From DATBLZ01 sp036555065 (GTDB taxonomy: Bacteria; Pseudomonadota; Gammaproteobacteria; Steroidobacterales; Rariloculaceae), in the NCBI GenBank assembly GCA_036555065.1, contig DATBLZ010000137.1, positions 1 to 11,535 on the forward strand: a stretch of DNA of 11,535 bases, written 5' to 3'. The position numbers were made by a program, and so were the translations under genes. The notes beneath the pieces are model-generated. The model was not told where the DNA came from and did no database searches. It saw only the letters and a program-made list of their open reading frames with translations. Positions 1 through 6,155 of the stretch are shown one piece after another; within the stretch, counting starts at the first letter, position 1, and each line of letters begins with the position of its first letter.

Positions 1-350
1 CGCACGATCTCGGGGTAATTGAGCAGCGCGACGACCGACTCGTCCCATTCGGGGTTCGGCTCGAGCGTCGTGTCGTTCGCGCGATCCTCGAGAAAGCGAG
101 CTGCCTGCACGATTTGCAGCGGGTACGTCGATGCGGGCAGAACGATGGCGAGCAGGTCGTCGGGATAGAGCGCAACGGGACCGACGAGCTTTTCGAGCTC
201 GGCGGGCGTGAGCGGCACCGGTGTTGCCTCTGGCTCCTGGGCAGGCGCGCGCTGCGCGTAGAAAACTGCTGCGCCGAGCAGCAGCACCGACAGCGCCGTG
301 ATGAGACCGCGGGCATGCCGGGCGTTATCGGTCAAAGCGCGGGTTTCCAT
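1..350 (-). CDS. DUF3300 family secreted protein, N-terminal part (cut by left window edge)
   Basis: About 116 codons of the N-terminus are present and the rest lies beyond base 1. The protein starts METRALTDNARHARG, followed by a hydrophobic stretch (about residues 16-28, LITALSVLLLGAAVF) and an Ala/Pro/Gln-rich segment with AQ sites, a plausible signal peptide or anchor. The conserved block then begins: LEKLVGPVALYPDDLLAIVLP, followed by PLQIVQAARFLE and WDESVVALLNYPEIV. This pattern is typical of DUF3300 envelope proteins of Gammaproteobacteria, whose biochemical role is unknown. The ATG at 350 is supported by a GGGAGAG Shine-Dalgarno (356-362, minus strand). The gene diverges from the DUF6152 pair across 186 bp. 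Confidence is high for the family; nothing can be said about the missing C-terminus. Confidence 0.85.
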   Translation of the reverse strand, partial: METRALTDNARHARGLITALSVLLLGAAVFYAQRAPAQEPEATPVPLTPAELEKLVGPVALYPDDLLAIVLPASTYPLQIVQAARFLEDRANDTTLEPNPEWDESVVALLNYPEIV

Positions 351-536
351 AATCGCTCTCCCGCCGGCGCCGTAAACCATTGCCGGACACTCTTCGACTC
401 GAGCGTACCTTAAGCCAGAGTACCTGAACACGGCCTTAATGGCCGCCAGCCCACGGACTGCGAGGCGTCCTGATCGACGGGACCTGGGTCGTTCCATTAG
501 TATTCTGTCAACAGCTCATTTCGTGCAGAGGGGGCA
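351..536. other. Divergent intergenic region between DUF3300 and DUF6152 genes
   Basis: This 186-bp region must carry both promoters. It is more AT-rich near 488-525 than the flanking genes. It contains a 5-bp-stem inverted repeat CGGCC-TTAAT-GGCCG (431-445) and an imperfect direct repeat GTACCTTAA / GTACCTGAA (405-413 and 420-428, period 15). The Shine-Dalgarno sequences for the flanking genes lie at its two ends. I could not assign a convincing -35/-10 pair on either strand. No small ORF with a plausible start is evident. Confidence 0.5.
431..445. repeat. Small inverted repeat in divergent promoter region
   Basis: CGGCC and GGCCG are perfect complements around a TTAAT centre. The site lies roughly midway between the two divergent starts, so it could be an operator half-site pair or a chance palindrome. 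There is no T-run on either side, so it is not a terminator. Confidence 0.3.
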
Positions 537-917
537 ATGAGAACCGGAATAGTTGGCATTCTCTTGACGTTGGCGGCCGCGGGTCCGGCACTCGCGCACC
601 ATTCGTTCGCGACCCAATACGATGCCGATCAGCCGGTGACGCTCAAGGGCGTCGTCACGAAGGTCGAGTGGATGAACCCGCACGCGCGCTTCTATGTCGA
701 CGTCAAGGACGACAGCGGCAACGTCGTCAATTGGAATCTCGAGCTCGCAAGCCCCAACGTGCTGACACGCAACGGTTGGTCGCGAACCTCGCTCAAGGAG
801 GGCGATGAGGTCACGGTCGAAGGCTCGCGCGCGCGCAGCGGCGCCAGTATGGCGAATGCGCGCACGGTCACGCTTGCCGACGGCCGGAAGGTTTTCGCGC
901 GCGAGGCGCCGCAGTGA
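537..917 (+). CDS. DUF6152 family small secreted protein
   Basis: A 126-residue exported protein. Residues 1-20 form a clean Sec signal peptide (MRTGIVGILLTLAAAGPALA) with an ALA cleavage site directly before HHSF. Mature-domain signatures of DUF6152 follow: PVTLKGVVTKVEWMNPHA, FYVDVKD, NWNLELASPN, LTRNGW and GDEVTVEG, ending in a basic VTLADGRKVFA stretch. The fold is probably a small OB-like beta barrel; the function is unknown. The ATG at 537 is preceded by AGAGGGGG. The stop overlaps the GTG start of the next gene by 4 bp (GTGA), so the two are cotranscribed and probably translationally coupled. If signal peptidase cuts as predicted, the mature protein begins with two histidines, a possible metal site. 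Confidence 0.88.
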   Translation: MRTGIVGILLTLAAAGPALAHHSFATQYDADQPVTLKGVVTKVEWMNPHARFYVDVKDDSGNVVNWNLELASPNVLTRNGWSRTSLKEGDEVTVEGSRARSGASMANARTVTLADGRKVFAREAPQ

Positions 918-1705
918 CGCGCGTTGCGCTCTGCGCAGCACTTCTCGCCGCTGGGCTTCCCGCCGAGGCGTTCGCGCAACAGGCTGCGGCGACCGCGGGC
1001 GCGGGCTCCGGCGGCCTCAATAACCCCGCAATCTTGGGCGAGGTTCCCGATGCGCCCGTGCCGCGGCTGCCCGACGGCACGCCGGATTTCTCGGGCGTTT
1101 GGAGCGGCGGCGGGCCGATCGGCGACATCCGTGAGGGACTCCTGCCCGGCGAGGAGATCGTTCTCTTGCCCGCAGCGAAGGCGCTCATGGATTCGCGGCT
1201 CTCGGCTGAGGATCCCGAGGCGAACTGCCTGCCGACCGGCGTCCCGCGGATCGCGCCGTATCCCTGGCGCATCGTGCAGGCGCCGGCCTACGGCAAGGCC
1301 GAAGTGCTCTACTTCCTGTTCGAAGGCAACATCCACAGCTTCCGGCAGATTTTCATGGATGGCCGCGAGCATCCCGAAGATCCGGATCCTACGTGGTACG
1401 GCCATTCGATCGGCCACTGGGAAGGCGACACGCTCGTCATCGACACGGTTGGTTTCAACGAGCTCTTCTGGTTCGATTTTCTCGGCCACCCGCACACGAC
1501 TCAACTGCACGTCGTCGAGCGCTATACGCGCACGAGCTTAGGCACGCTCGAGAACGTCACCACCGTCACCGATCCCGGCGCCTATGCAAAGCCGTTCACG
1601 ATTCGCTTCGAGGCGCGGCTTCGCCCCGGCTGGGATCTCATGGAATACATCTGCAACGAGAACAATCAGGATGTCGAGCACCTGCGCGGCGCGCCCGGGT
1701 TATGA
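914..1705 (+). CDS. Uncharacterised secreted protein paired with DUF6152
   Basis: This 263-residue protein starts at a GTG that overlaps the DUF6152 stop (GTGA). Residues 1-22 (MTRVALCAALLAAGLPAEAFAQ) are a Sec signal peptide cleaved near AFA. After a low-complexity Ala/Gly linker comes LPDGTPDFSGVW, a motif common in secreted proteins that accompany DUF6152. The core holds PYPWRIVQAP, FEGNIHSFRQIFMDGR, a GHSIGHWEGDTLVIDTVGFN block (about 160-180) and GHPHTTQLHVVERYTR. It is rich in Trp, His and acidic residues. I recognise the block as recurrent in environmental Proteobacteria and Acidobacteria but know no enzymatic assignment. No strong Shine-Dalgarno precedes the GTG, consistent with coupling. 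Its stop overlaps the convergent acetyltransferase stop by 6 bp. Confidence 0.8.
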   Translation: MTRVALCAALLAAGLPAEAFAQQAAATAGAGSGGLNNPAILGEVPDAPVPRLPDGTPDFSGVWSGGGPIGDIREGLLPGEEIVLLPAAKALMDSRLSAEDPEANCLPTGVPRIAPYPWRIVQAPAYGKAEVLYFLFEGNIHSFRQIFMDGREHPEDPDPTWYGHSIGHWEGDTLVIDTVGFNELFWFDFLGHPHTTQLHVVERYTRTSLGTLENVTTVTDPGAYAKPFTIRFEARLRPGWDLMEYICNENNQDVEHLRGAPGL

Positions 1706-2248
1706 GCACCGCGCGTAGCAGCGCACGTCCTGCGCCGACGGATCCTCGAGATTAGGAAACACGAGATAACGGCGGAGCACGCCTTCGAGCGTGAACCCGG
1801 AGCGCTCGAGCACGCGCGCCGACGCCGCGTGAGCAACGTGGCATAGCGCATAGAGCCGCTGCACGCCGAGTCGCGCGGCCGACGCGACTACCGCGGCGAG
1901 GGCTTCGGACGCGAATCCTTTGCCCCAGTGTGGGCGCGCAAGCACGTAGCCGGTCACCGCGCGGTAGGGTGTTTCGAAGCTCAACCCCGTCGAGCCGAGA
2001 ACCCGGCCATCGGCGCGCGATTCGATGACCAGCGGTCCAGCCGGCGAGTCCGACCATGCCGCTGCGGACATCTCGAGGAACGCGCGTGTGTCGTCGAGCG
2101 ACGTGTGGCGCTGCCAGCCGAGGAAGCGAGTCACTTCGGGATCGGATGCGAACGCAAAGATCGCGTCGGCGTCTTGGCGCCGCGGCGCGCGTAGCACGAG
2201 CCGCTCGGTCTCGAGGCGTTCCTCCGGCCCAGTCTGCTTCGCGGTCAT
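1700..2248 (-). CDS. GNAT N-acetyltransferase, RimJ/RimL-like (last gene of operon)
   Basis: A 182-residue acetyl-CoA-dependent transferase. The N-terminal ETERLVLRAPRRQDADAIFAFASDPEVTRFLGW is the typical opening of RimJ/RimL-type GNATs. Motif A is visible as GYVLARPHWGKGFASEA (about 100-116; HWGKGFA is the acetyl-CoA pyrophosphate loop). Motif B follows as the AASARVLERSGF element and GVLRRY. The acceptor (protein N-terminus, amino acid or small amine) cannot be told. The ATG overlaps the stop of the upstream hydrolase gene by 4 bp (ATGA), giving translational coupling. The gene ends tail to tail with the plus-strand secreted-protein gene, stops overlapping. Length and motifs are complete. 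Family assignment is strong, substrate unknown. Confidence 0.9.
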   Translation of the reverse strand: MTAKQTGPEERLETERLVLRAPRRQDADAIFAFASDPEVTRFLGWQRHTSLDDTRAFLEMSAAAWSDSPAGPLVIESRADGRVLGSTGLSFETPYRAVTGYVLARPHWGKGFASEALAAVVASAARLGVQRLYALCHVAHAASARVLERSGFTLEGVLRRYLVFPNLEDPSAQDVRCYARCS

Positions 2249-2964
2249 TGCGCAGCTTCGAGGAGCATTCCGACGAGCTCGTCGGGCTTGTCGAGCATGA
2301 CGTCATGGCCGGCGTCGATCGTCGCCGTCTTCCAACCGCGTGCTTGCGCGCGCGCATGAAACGGCGGGAACGGCGTGCTCTCCCGGAAGCCCGTCGCGAG
2401 GATGTACGTGATGCGCTCGATTCGGTCGATTTTCCCGGTGAGCTTCAGACGTTGCTCGAAGCACGCGACCGGATGCGGCGTGCATTGCGCGTCGACCCAC
2501 TCGCGGTCGGCCGGATTCACGTTGAAGACTGCCGCGGGTATCGGCGGGGCCAGCCAGCCGTCGCCGGTCGCGCGAACGCCGTCATACATTTGTTGCCGGG
2601 TTTCGGGAGACAAGTGATCGACGAGGCGCTCGCCGTCGGCGAGGATGAACGCGTCCAAATAGACCAACGCGTGAATTCGCTCGGCCAGCCGGTCGGCGAC
2701 ACCCGTGACGACGCAGCCCGCGTACGAATGTCCGCAGAGGACGATATCGTCGAGCTCCTCCCAGCGAATCAGGTTCGCGACGTCGAGGATGTGCGTCTCG
2801 AGATCGACGGTCTTCGCGGCCAAGTGCACGCGCTCGCCGACACCCGTCAACGTCGGTGTGAATACTTCGTGGCCGCGCGCTTCGAGCTCTTTGCGCACGC
2901 GCTTCCACAGCCAGCTTCCGCGCCACGCGCCGTGCACGAGGACAAACGTCGCGCGGGCCGTCAT
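2245..2964 (-). CDS. Alpha/beta hydrolase (esterase-like)
   Basis: A 239-residue alpha/beta hydrolase of the small cytoplasmic esterase/MhpC-like type, with no signal peptide. It starts MTARATFVLVHGAW; HGAW (11-14) is the oxyanion-hole motif. The nucleophile elbow is GHSYAG with Ser80. A candidate acid lies in VYLDAF (Asp104) and the catalytic His is His220 in DAGHDVMLDKPDEL. All triad positions are present, so it should be active. A longer reading frame continues upstream, but its extension is an Arg-rich shadow of the neighbouring acetyltransferase; the ATG at 2964 is preferred because it overlaps the upstream stop in an ATGA junction. Likely substrates are esters, lactones or amides of small molecules. 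Confidence 0.9.
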   Translation of the reverse strand: MTARATFVLVHGAWRGSWLWKRVRKELEARGHEVFTPTLTGVGERVHLAAKTVDLETHILDVANLIRWEELDDIVLCGHSYAGCVVTGVADRLAERIHALVYLDAFILADGERLVDHLSPETRQQMYDGVRATGDGWLAPPIPAAVFNVNPADREWVDAQCTPHPVACFEQRLKLTGKIDRIERITYILATGFRESTPFPPFHARAQARGWKTATIDAGHDVMLDKPDELVGMLLEAAQ

Positions 2965-3563
2965 CGGGCCCAGCCATGTTTGACGAGCCGCGCCTCGAGG
3001 TGTCGTTTCACATCCGGCCACTCGCCTGCGACGATGCTGTACATCACGGTATCGCGCACACTGCCGTCGCGACGCACGGCGTGGTGGCGAATCACGCCGT
3101 CCTTCTTCGCGCCCAAAGCCTCGATGGCGCGCTGCGAGGCGAAGTTGAAGTTGTCCGTTCGTAGCCCGACGACCTTGCAGCCGACCGCGTCGAACGCGTG
3201 CCCGAGCAGCAACAGCTTGCATGCCGTGTTCACATGGCTGCGTTGCCAGCGCTGCGCATACCACGTGTAACCGATCTCGACGCGGTCGGCCGCGGCGATG
3301 ACGTCGTGATAGCGCGTGCTGCCGGCGATAGCGCCGGTCGCAACCTCGCGGACGGCCCACGGCAGCATGCGCCCTTCCTTCTGTCCCGCGAGTCCTTCGG
3401 TGATATAGGCTTCGATGTCCCTTGGATGCGGTGCCCACGTGAACCAGAGCTCCCAAAGGTTGCCGTCGGCAACGGCCGCACTGAGTCCGTCGGCATGCGC
3501 GGGGGTCAACGGCTCGAGGCGCACGCCGTGACCCTCGAGAGTCGTCGGGCGAAGCGTGATCAT
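2961..3563 (-). CDS. GNAT N-acetyltransferase, RimL-like
   Basis: A 200-residue GNAT protein. The start MITLRPTTLEGHGVRLEPL is typical of RimL-like members. The central part contains VEIGYTWYAQRWQRSHVNTACKLLLLGHAF, the family's version of motif A and the following helix, and then VGLRTDNFNFASQRAIEALGAKKDGV (motif B). The frame stays open upstream for about 70 codons, but that part is Arg-rich and lies under the GFA gene. The ATG at 3563 overlaps the GFA stop by 4 bp and is therefore chosen. It is not closely similar to the second GNAT two genes downstream: the motif-A sequences differ clearly, so this is not a recent tandem duplication. The acceptor substrate is unknown. Confidence 0.88.
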   Translation of the reverse strand: MITLRPTTLEGHGVRLEPLTPAHADGLSAAVADGNLWELWFTWAPHPRDIEAYITEGLAGQKEGRMLPWAVREVATGAIAGSTRYHDVIAAADRVEIGYTWYAQRWQRSHVNTACKLLLLGHAFDAVGCKVVGLRTDNFNFASQRAIEALGAKKDGVIRHHAVRRDGSVRDTVMYSIVAGEWPDVKRHLEARLVKHGWAR

Positions 3564-3961
3564 GTATTCAGGCTCGGCTTCTTCGGCAGCTCGTCGTTGA
3601 CGGCGAACCATGACACGTGCGTATCGTAGAACGCGTGCACCTGCGGCTCGCGGTCGACGGGCGTCGTGAAATTCGCACGCGCGATGTGCCATTCGCCGGG
3701 CCAGCGTGGCGAGCGGAAGAACAAATGGCTCCCGCAGCGCGCGCAGAATCCGCGCTTCGCGTCCGCTGACGACGCGTGCCACGCGAGCCGCTGGTCGGGG
3801 TCGCGAACCGTCATGCGAGACTCATCCACACTGACCCAGGTCACGAAGGCGGCGCCGTGAGCGCGCTGGCACAGCGTGCAATGACAATGTGCGACCCATT
3901 TCGACGGGAACGCGATCGAAAACGAGACCGCGCCACACAGGCATTGTCCGGACGCGTCCAT
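3560..3961 (-). CDS. GFA-fold zinc protein (glutathione-dependent formaldehyde-activating enzyme/Mss4-like family)
   Basis: A 133-residue cytoplasmic protein with the complete cysteine signature of the GFA domain: CLCG at 7-10, CHCTLC at 26-31 and CARCG at 73-77, plus the usual G-AAFVTWVSV strand and LFFRSPRW segment. In this family the cysteines bind one structural and one catalytic zinc. Founding members bring glutathione and formaldehyde together, but most homologues have no proven substrate, so formaldehyde chemistry should not be assumed. The ATG lies 6 bp after the lipoprotein stop and the stop overlaps the GNAT start (ATGA). The neighbouring GST-like gene makes a thiol-related role thematically plausible, but that is inference. 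Confidence 0.9.
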   Translation of the reverse strand: MDASGQCLCGAVSFSIAFPSKWVAHCHCTLCQRAHGAAFVTWVSVDESRMTVRDPDQRLAWHASSADAKRGFCARCGSHLFFRSPRWPGEWHIARANFTTPVDREPQVHAFYDTHVSWFAVNDELPKKPSLNT

Positions 3962-3967
3962 CCGTAG

Positions 3968-4285
3968 CTATTGGGCGGCGTGGAGCGGTGCACACCGCGG
4001 TTCGGGCGGTAAGATCAGGTCGCCAGAGAATCCGCCCGCAAGGATCGGCTCTATGCAGAGCTCGCCGGTTTCCGCGAGCGTCGCAGCGTAGACGAGCGCT
4101 TCGCTGCAACTGACGCGCCACGTTCTTTCGCGCTCCGGGATCGCCTCGGCGCTGTTCGCCTCCATGCACCTGAGCCCGGCGTCCCGAATCGTGGCGCCGA
4201 GCGTCTCGGCCGAGGGTTCCGAGCTCCGCGCACAGCCTGCGCACGTGAAGATGAGTGCCATTGCGAGTGACCAGCCTTTGCTCAT
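3968..4285 (-). CDS. Small putative lipoprotein of unknown function
   Basis: A 105-residue protein beginning MSKGWSLAMALIFTCAGC. The short N-region, hydrophobic core and AGC at 16-18 resemble a type II signal peptide with Cys18 as the lipidated residue. The -3 position is Cys rather than the usual Leu, so the lipobox is atypical. The mature part has four further cysteines (40, 60, 77, 98), enough for two disulfides in the periplasm, and mentions of note are the Glu-rich middle and VSCSEALVYAATL helix. No known domain is recognised. The start is well supported: a GGGAGGT Shine-Dalgarno (4294-4300) sits 8 bp upstream, inside the last codons of the preceding GST-like gene. A longer upstream extension in this frame is an Arg-rich shadow and is discarded. 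Confidence 0.75.
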   Translation of the reverse strand: MSKGWSLAMALIFTCAGCARSSEPSAETLGATIRDAGLRCMEANSAEAIPERERTWRVSCSEALVYAATLAETGELCIEPILAGGFSGDLILPPEPRCAPLHAAQ

Positions 4286-4290
4286 GACCG

Positions 4291-4659
4291 CTAACCTCCC
4301 CAGTGCTCCGCGAGTACCGCCGCGACGACGGGGTATTGCTCGATCCGCATCAACGTCGCGAAGAACGCCGGCCGCCGTTCCTGGATCTCGGGTCGCGCGC
4401 CACCCCAGCGCGAAACCACGACGGCCAGGAAGTCGAGCGCCCCCGCTCGATCCCCGGACAAGTATGGCGCGGCAGGGAACGAGTCCGCAAAGATTTCCCA
4501 GTTGCGGTAGAGCTGCGCGCGCGTGCCTTCGCGGACCTCTTCGCGTGCCGCGGCGGTCTTGGCGGTGGTCCAACGCTCCGGGTAGTCGTTGATGCCGATG
4601 GCTGTGTAGCAGTTTGCGGCGATGAAGACGAGTCCGCGAATGCCGTAGAGCGTGTACAT
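4291..4659 (-). CDS. GST-like protein reduced to the C-terminal domain (probable internal deletion)
   Basis: A 122-residue product. Residues 10-122 match the all-helical C-terminal half of a bacterial glutathione S-transferase: LVFIAANCY, DYPERW (25-30), a long helix to NWEIFADSF, then PYLSGDRAGALDFLAVVVSRW and a final RIEQYPVVAAVLAEHW. The thioredoxin-like N-terminal domain that binds glutathione (about 75-80 residues) is absent. The first six residues, MYTLYG, are exactly how many full-length GSTs of this type begin, so the gene looks as if most of the N-domain was removed in frame. It starts 2 bp after the flavoprotein stop; an upstream open frame is only a shadow. It could be a decaying gene or a stand-alone helical scaffold. 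GST glutathione chemistry is unlikely. Confidence 0.75.
   Translation of the reverse strand: MYTLYGIRGLVFIAANCYTAIGINDYPERWTTAKTAAAREEVREGTRAQLYRNWEIFADSFPAAPYLSGDRAGALDFLAVVVSRWGGARPEIQERRPAFFATLMRIEQYPVVAAVLAEHWGG
4294..4300 (-). promoter_or_regulatory. Strong Shine-Dalgarno (GGGAGGT) for the lipoprotein gene
   Basis: The sequence is embedded in the last two codons (Gly-Gly) of the GST-like gene and part of its stop context. It is the strongest ribosome-binding site within the operon, where most other internal genes rely on overlap coupling. It decides the start at 4285. Confidence 0.7.
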
Positions 4660-4661
4660 GT

Positions 4662-6155
4662 TTATGCGAACATGCGCCGGTAGTGTCGATACCAATCGCT
4701 CTGGAAGCGCTCGTTGGGATCGTGTCTGCGCTTGAGCTCGAGGAATTGCGCCATCTGCGGGTAGCAGGCTTCGACCTGCGCGCGCGTGGCCCAACGGTGG
4801 TAGGTCAGGAAATAGCTGCCGTCGAGCTCGATTGCGCGGTCGATGATGCGGCGGAAGTCGTTCGCGGCTTTCTCGATGCCTTGGGGGCTGTGGTCGACGT
4901 GCAGATTCATGACGACGCAGACCCAAGGCTCGCGCGCCCAAGCGAGGAACGACTCGTCGTCCTCCTCTATGAGCCTGATCGTGCCGTAGATGACAGTGAC
5001 GTCGTTGCGCCGGAAATCGTCTGCGAGGCGGCGCATGAACGTCGCGAGCGCGCGGCGTGGCACGTAGGCCTCCGTGATCATCTCCGTGCCGGGCCAAGCG
5101 GCATTCGTGCGCGCGTCGAGCGCGCGATGGTAGTCGTCGAAATACGCGCTGAGCTGGTGCGTATCCGACCAATAGACCTGGCCCGTCGTCGAGAGATAGT
5201 ACGAGGTGTATCTCTCGTAGGCGCGCGCGGGATCGGCGTGGGACAAGTAATAGAGCTCGCGCCACTCGTCGTCGGATAGCTGCTTCTGGTTCTCGGCGAC
5301 GGCAACGGAATCGTCGACGGGCCTGTAGCACGAGAACACGCCTTCACTGAGAAACTTGGGCGAGCGCGAATCGATCGAGAACTGGCAGTCGCCATAAAGA
5401 AAACCGGCTTCGATACGGCGCTCGAAGGCAGCCATGAGATCGGGGACCGCGATGATCTCGACGACGCGCTCGAGCTTGCGGCGCGGCATGAGCCTGAGCG
5501 TCACGCTGCCGACGACGCCGAATAGACCGTAGCCGCCGATCGCGAGCCGAAAGAGCTCGCTGTTCTCGGTGCGGCTGCAGAGCTTGGTTACGCCGGTCGC
5601 ATCGACGAGCCGGAACGATTCGACGTCGCCGACGATCGGTTTCAACCTGAGCCCGCGGCCGTGGGCATTCGCGCCGAGCGCGCCGCCGACACAGAGTCGA
5701 TCCGCGCCCGTCTGTTTCTGGATGATCCCCCACGGGCGCGCCGCATCGCGCTGCGCGGCGGCGAGCTGCTCGACGAGCTCGGGCCAGGTCGCACCTGCTT
5801 CGATCTCGACGAGGCCGTGCTCGGCGTCGAGTGCAAGCAGGCGCTTGAGCCCGCGAGTGTCGAGCAAGAGCGTATCCGTGCCGAACTGCTGACCCCCCAT
5901 CGCGTGTCGTCCACCCGCGATGCTCACGCTGCGGCCGTCGCGCGCAGCGCGCTCGACTGCGGCCTGAACGCCGCCGAAGTCTGCGGGCGCCGCGATCTCG
6001 CGCACGTGGGTCGGGTTCAACTGCGAGTGAACATCGTTGACGAGAACGCGGCCCTCCTGTGGGAGCGGCTCCTCCTGCGCGCGTGCCGAGCGCGCAATCG
6101 CAAGACCCGCGCTCGCTTGCGCGGCGGTCGTGAGAAATCGTCTACGCGTCAACAT
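4662..6155 (-). CDS. Tat-exported FAD-dependent oxidoreductase (VAO/PCMH fold)
   Basis: A 497-residue flavoprotein. The N-terminus MLTRRRFLTTAAQ carries a twin-arginine motif, followed by a hydrophobic stretch and an ARA cleavage site at 24-26, so the folded FAD protein is predicted to be exported by Tat. The PCMH-type FAD domain follows: VSIAGGRHAMGGQQFG (77-92) is the pyrophosphate loop, with His84 placed like the histidine that carries covalent flavin in alditol-oxidase-type enzymes. The second FAD motif is GADRLCVGGALGANAHGRG (about 150-168). The C-terminal substrate domain is complete, ending DPNERFQSDWYRHYRR. Related proteins oxidise alcohols, lactones or sugar acids; the substrate here is unknown. 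The start overlaps the membrane-protein gene by 14 bp. Confidence 0.88.
   Translation of the reverse strand: MLTRRRFLTTAAQASAGLAIARSARAQEEPLPQEGRVLVNDVHSQLNPTHVREIAAPADFGGVQAAVERAARDGRSVSIAGGRHAMGGQQFGTDTLLLDTRGLKRLLALDAEHGLVEIEAGATWPELVEQLAAAQRDAARPWGIIQKQTGADRLCVGGALGANAHGRGLRLKPIVGDVESFRLVDATGVTKLCSRTENSELFRLAIGGYGLFGVVGSVTLRLMPRRKLERVVEIIAVPDLMAAFERRIEAGFLYGDCQFSIDSRSPKFLSEGVFSCYRPVDDSVAVAENQKQLSDDEWRELYYLSHADPARAYERYTSYYLSTTGQVYWSDTHQLSAYFDDYHRALDARTNAAWPGTEMITEAYVPRRALATFMRRLADDFRRNDVTVIYGTIRLIEEDDESFLAWAREPWVCVVMNLHVDHSPQGIEKAANDFRRIIDRAIELDGSYFLTYHRWATRAQVEACYPQMAQFLELKRRHDPNERFQSDWYRHYRRMFA

Noticed and set aside
506..511. Perfect TTGACA on the minus strand as a -35 box for the DUF3300 gene
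   Set aside because: No -10-like hexamer occurs 16-18 bp downstream; the expected position reads CCCAGG.
692..1510. Minus-strand open frame of 272 codons opposite the DUF6152 pair
   Set aside because: Both plus-strand genes have signal peptides and conserved motifs. The antisense product has no recognisable feature.
2056..3270. Plus-strand open frame of 404 codons
   Set aside because: It is antisense to the GNAT, hydrolase and GNAT genes, has Arg-rich low-information translation, and no ribosome-binding site or domain.
2965..3456. N-terminal extension of the hydrolase reading frame
   Set aside because: The extension is Arg-rich and coincides with the real GNAT gene. The ATGA junction and HGAW motif spacing favour the start at 2964.
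4683..5279. Plus-strand open frame opposite the FAD oxidoreductase
   Set aside because: It is a mirror frame of the flavoprotein; Asp/Val/Arg-rich composition without motifs.
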